NCBI GenBank assembly: GCA_022393335.1
Contig: JAJEKB010000238.1
Location: forward strand, 167,818-231,817
Direction: 5' to 3'
Length of the DNA stretch: 64,000 nt
DNA from: Macrotrachela quadricornifera
Taxonomy: Eukaryota > Rotifera > Eurotatoria > Philodinida > Philodinidae
A model generated the notes under the pieces. That model was not told the origin of the DNA. It did no database searches and saw nothing but the letters and a program-made list of their open reading frames with translations. Shown one piece after another: positions 60,801 through 64,000 of the stretch (positions are counted from its first letter, which is position 1; each line of letters opens with the position of its first letter). A program made the position numbers and the translations under genes.

Positions 60801-63800
60801 GTGAAAAATTTCTTAATATTTATTCAAATATAATTAAACATTATCATGAATATATTGATGTATTTCATCCAACAATATCATCAGATATAATTAAAGTTGA
60901 TTATATAAAAAAGAAAATGCATAAAAAATATCAAAAAAAATTAACAATGAATATATTGCGTGAAGCAAAAATAATTTATGATGATTGTGGATTAACAATT
61001 AATATTTATTTACAAAAACCTGTTTGTAAAAGATTTTTACTTATACTTAAAACAGCTGGATTTGAAAGAATTAAATTTGGTAAGAAAAATAAAATCATCA
61101 ATATTGAAAAGAGAATTATTCAAAAATTTAATAAATATTTAATCTTTTCCGGTTCTTTTTTCTCTCATTATAGCTTCTGAAAATCAACATTATTATCAGA
61201 AATCTAATAACGATGATTCATCTTTACGTAAATGTCTTCTCTTTGCTCCAGCTGAATATTTCGAAGATAATTCAAGTAAAATTCAATTAGTACGAATATT
61301 ATCTTCTTCATTTCGTCTTGATACAAATAATAATCCATCTGCTGAATCAAATGATGATCAGCTATCTCCAACTACTATTCAACAACCATTAAATTCTCCA
61401 TGTGAAAATTCCTCACCATTAGTTTATATTCTTTGCGTACCTATTGCAATTGAATTGGAATCTGAATGGCGTGGTATAACACATACAATACCAGAAAATA
61501 AAAACTTAATACCAATATTACCATTACATACACATTGGAAAACAACAACAATATTTATACTAACACAACAAACAAATAATCTTGAAAAATTTGAAGAATC
61601 ATTTAAAGATCGTTTATCAAAAATAAATATTCAACAAAAAGATTTATATAATTTTGAAACTAAAAAAACCCAATTCATACAAAAACGTTCATGTTTTGAA
61701 AAAATTGATAATGCAATGAAAAATTTATCTCATTCAATATTAAGTTTAAGTAATTGTATTGCAAATAATGTGAAAAATCTTGAAAAACTTATTGAAAAAA
61801 ATAATACTCGAGATTATGTTGTAAGTAAAAAATTACATTAATTAAATATTATTTTGTTTAAAAAACATACTGAAAATATTTCGAAGATTAATGTAAACAT
61901 AAGAATCATCATTATTTTCAAACGATAATTAAATTAAATTCAATTTTTTTTCTTTTTTTAAAAGTTTAAACTGACTAACATTTAGTGTTCATAACACATA
62001 ATTAGACTTTCCTTCTTTTTAGCTTATCTTCTAGTATTATAATACATAAGATCGGAAGCATTAAATTATCTTTAATAGTATCATTGGAAACAAAATCTGT
62101 AAATCATACTATTCTAACCCTATTTTATTTTGTATTTATTAATCTTTACTAAAATAGTATATAAAATTTGATATACTATCTACAGAGATATTTATAACTT
62201 TCCTTTTTTTTTTATAAGATTGTCTTGAAATTTGAGTATTAATCTTCTTATAATAGATAAGATTTTCTTAAGCATATTTTTGTTTTTCTACTCTATATAG
62301 CATACAGAAGAACGTGCATTTATATTTGGAATGGATATTATTCGTGAAGCAAGTTTTTATGCAACACAATGTGAATATGATACATTAAAAATTCAAGCTG
62401 AACGTCAATTATCATTTGCAAATATTTGGTTAAATTTTGTTCGAAAAAAAAAATCTACAACAATATCATCAGAATATCATATAACAATACCAATGTGGTT
62501 ATTACCTGGTATACATTTTCTTCGTCATATATGTTCATTAAAATTTACAAAACATATTAATAATGATTTATTTTCACAATTTTATTATAATATGAAACGA
62601 ACAATTAACTATTTAAATAATTCAAATAATAATAATCAAAATCAAAATTTTGATAATATACAATCAAAAGTACTTTTATATTCAACAAAAACTAAACATG
62701 GATATAATAGAAAAAGAAAAAAAAATTTACGATTAAATACAATTGAACAAATTGATCGTTTAGATAAACATATTGATAGACAACGTATTAAAGAAGGTCT
62801 TATTGGACAAATAATATGTCTTAATAAAACATCAACATTATCGAAGAAAATGGAAGATGATTTAGCATATTTAAAAATACGAAATTTTCATAAATTAAAT
62901 CTTCTTTCACGTGGACAATTTGCAACAAGTAAGAATTTAATATTTATGTAATAGAAAAAAAAAAATTATTGATTCTATTTTCGAGCGCCTTGCCAGATTC
63001 GAACCGTATATATATTCATATGTCATGAATTTTTATTTGATAAAAAAGAATTTTTATATTTTCTTTAATGATGACTTTATTTTTGAATAGATTTTGGCGA
63101 CTTTCTCCTCCGGAGGGAGACGCTCTAGCCGCTGAGCTAAAGGCGCATCAATTAGTTTTTTAAAACATTAATTTTTTATGGGGGTTTCCTTCTTTTTATA
63201 CATAAACTTCTAAGAATTTTACTTAATGATATATCTGATAGATGACATTATTCATATATTACATTGATATTATAATCTATTATCAAATAATATTTTTCTT
63301 TCTTCTATTTAATTTTTAGCTTATAAATGTACAGTAAATCGAGGTGATAAAAAAGAAATACTTTGTTATAAACAATATAAAATTCAACATAATGATACTA
63401 ATGCATTAACTAAAGTCCTTGAACAACTTATTCCAATTATGCATATAACTCATGAAAATTTAATAAAATATCATGGCATTGCACTTGAACATGATCATAT
63501 ATTATTTTTTATGGAATACTGTATTTATGGTACAATAGCTCAACTTTTACTTGGTACATCACCATCATTATCATCAAAAATGTATACAGATACATCTTAT
63601 TCACCCACATCACTTGTATGTTTAATAAATGATGCATCATTAGTTGATAATGGTATTATTCAAACACCTGATGGTTTTACATTTTTTCAAGAATTTCTTG
63701 TACAACGTTATTTACGTCAATTATTATCGGCTTTATCTCATTTACATGAAAAAGAAATAATTCATCGTGATATACGTAATGTTAATATATTTTTAGCTGA

Positions 63801-64000
63801 TTCAACAAAACAATCAATTAAATTAGGTGATGTTAATGTTGTTTATGATTTTAAATTTATGAAAAAACAATCATCATCAGTTGATATGGAAGCTGTTATT
63901 AATATGCGTGAATCAATTGTTTTTTATGCACCTGAAACAATAACACAATATGAAACAACAATAAAATCTGATATATGGTCGTTAGGTTGTACAATACTTC
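57898..64000 (+). CDS. MAP3K4 (MEKK4)-like protein with degenerate kinase domain, 3' truncated by window
   Basis: Exons 57898-58373, 58428-59123, 59433-60205, 60447-60542, 60591-61079, 61174-61820, 62301-62928 and 63320->64000, with at least 1495 codons. The long N-terminal region (RDHVTKHLKGLYDHCFEF, WYELKTFFNGR, IFPSY-like LFPSYAALEQYDKRFN, LGKIMTCTQC) matches the MEKK4 regulatory region. The kinase domain starts at about residue 1255. The glycine loop reads SRGQFA (1262-1267), lacking the first and third Gly. The ATP-anchoring Lys is kept (K1286). The catalytic loop is HRDIRNVN (1417-1424), with Arg in place of the family Lys. DFG is replaced by DVN (1439-1441). APE and SDIWSLGC are normal. 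A segment of about 40 residues expands the region after the hinge. Active MAP3K4 drives p38/JNK; this copy may be a pseudokinase scaffold. Confidence 0.87.
60543..60590 (+). other. 48-nt in-frame, stop-free intron
   Basis: GT...AG intron (GTATAT donor, CTTTTTTTAG acceptor) whose length is divisible by three and which contains no stop. Retention would add 16 hydrophobic residues (GIFFLNTIIYCYFLFL). The T-rich 3' end argues for an intron. Confidence 0.6.
61821..62300 (+). other. Longer intron of the MAP3K4-like gene (480 nt)
   Basis: Flanked by GTAAGT and a TATATAG acceptor; joins in frame at phase 0. AT-rich, no recognised content. Confidence 0.55.
62984..63146 (-). tRNA. tRNA-Arg(CCG) gene interrupted in the T-stem
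   Basis: Reading minus from 63146: acceptor GCGCCTT, spacer TA, D-stem GCTC/GAGC with loop AGCGGCTA, anticodon stem TCTCC/GGAGA with loop CTCCGGA (anticodon CCG), variable AAGTC, and then GCC, the first three bases of the T-stem (segment 63096-63146, 51 nt). After a 90-nt AT-rich insert (63006-63095) the gene resumes with GG, T-loop TTCGAAT, CTGGC and acceptor AAGGCGC (62985-63005, 21 nt), with T as discriminator at 62984. Removing the insert gives a perfect 72-nt cloverleaf plus discriminator: 7 acceptor pairs, 4 D, 5 anticodon, and 5 T pairs including one G-U. A T-run (terminator for RNA polymerase III) follows 14 nt downstream. Box A and box B are both intact. It lies antisense in an intron of the MAP3K4-like gene. 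Confidence 0.75.
63006..63095 (-). other. 90-nt insertion within the tRNA-Arg T-stem
   Basis: AT-rich, GC-poor block placed between tRNA positions 51 and 52. No target duplication beyond a one-base C ambiguity at its edge, no inverted-repeat ends, no open frame. On the plus strand it begins GT and has an AG five bases before its end, but a spliceosomal cut there would leave five extra bases, so it is not a clean GT-AG intron. It may be a non-canonical tRNA intron or a disabling insertion. Confidence 0.65.

Noticed and set aside
63006..63095. The tRNA insert as a plain plus-strand GT-AG spliceosomal intron
   Set aside because: The AG lies five bases before the insert end, so splicing would not restore the tRNA, and the tRNA is on the other strand.

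Overview
The window reads as nuclear DNA of a small-genome animal, most likely a bdelloid rotifer. It is very AT-rich, packed with protein genes on both strands, and cut by many short (about 50-70 nt) GT-AG introns. The gene set is purely animal: SPT16, SF3B1, a two-box HMGB protein, PAAF1, ARHGAP39, Galpha-o, the KIAA0930 family, a type I PRMT and a MAP3K4 relative. There is also a lineage-type lectin/CUB receptor. The rotifer placement is an inference from composition, intron size and gene style, not from a marker gene.

Layout: <1-4757 (+) 3' part of SPT16, with a fold-back repeat in one intron. 4758-9031 gene-free. 9032-16200 (-) a 2328-residue membrane protein with eight lectin+CUB units and one fibronectin type II module. 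17813-24967 (-) SF3B1, 14 exons, with a solo LTR in its longest intron. 25540-29754 (+) polyQ HMGB/Dsp1-like gene, divergent from SF3B1, with two possible first exons and two possible 3' ends. 30299-31788 (+) PAAF1. 32438-33025 (-) unknown Ser/Thr-rich protein. 35754-40727 (+) ARHGAP39. 42610-43040 (+) a small three-exon gene of unknown function. 47713-49234 (-) Galpha-o, divergent from 49649-51366 (+) KIAA0930 homologue. 51367-56208 gene-poor. 56209-57698 (+) type I PRMT, followed 199 bp later by 57898->64000 (+) a MAP3K4-like protein whose kinase domain has lost key catalytic motifs. Antisense in one of its introns is a tRNA-Arg(CCG) gene split by a 90-nt insertion in the T-stem.

The genes do not form one pathway. 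Several act in general nuclear functions (FACT chromatin remodelling, U2 snRNP, HMG architecture, arginine methylation). Others act in signalling (Galpha-o, RhoGAP, MAP3K) or proteasome assembly. Exon borders were assigned by hand from GT-AG signals plus frame. Every multi-exon model given as complete sums to a multiple of three and ends at a stop, and predicted lengths match family lengths well (SF3B1 1325, Galpha-o 354, KIAA0930 405, PAAF1 441).

The most unusual items are the interrupted tRNA gene, the degenerate MAP3K4-type kinase, the lectin/CUB receptor architecture, the alternative ends of the HMGB gene, and three non-coding repeat structures (solo LTR, about 450-bp fold-back, hairpin).
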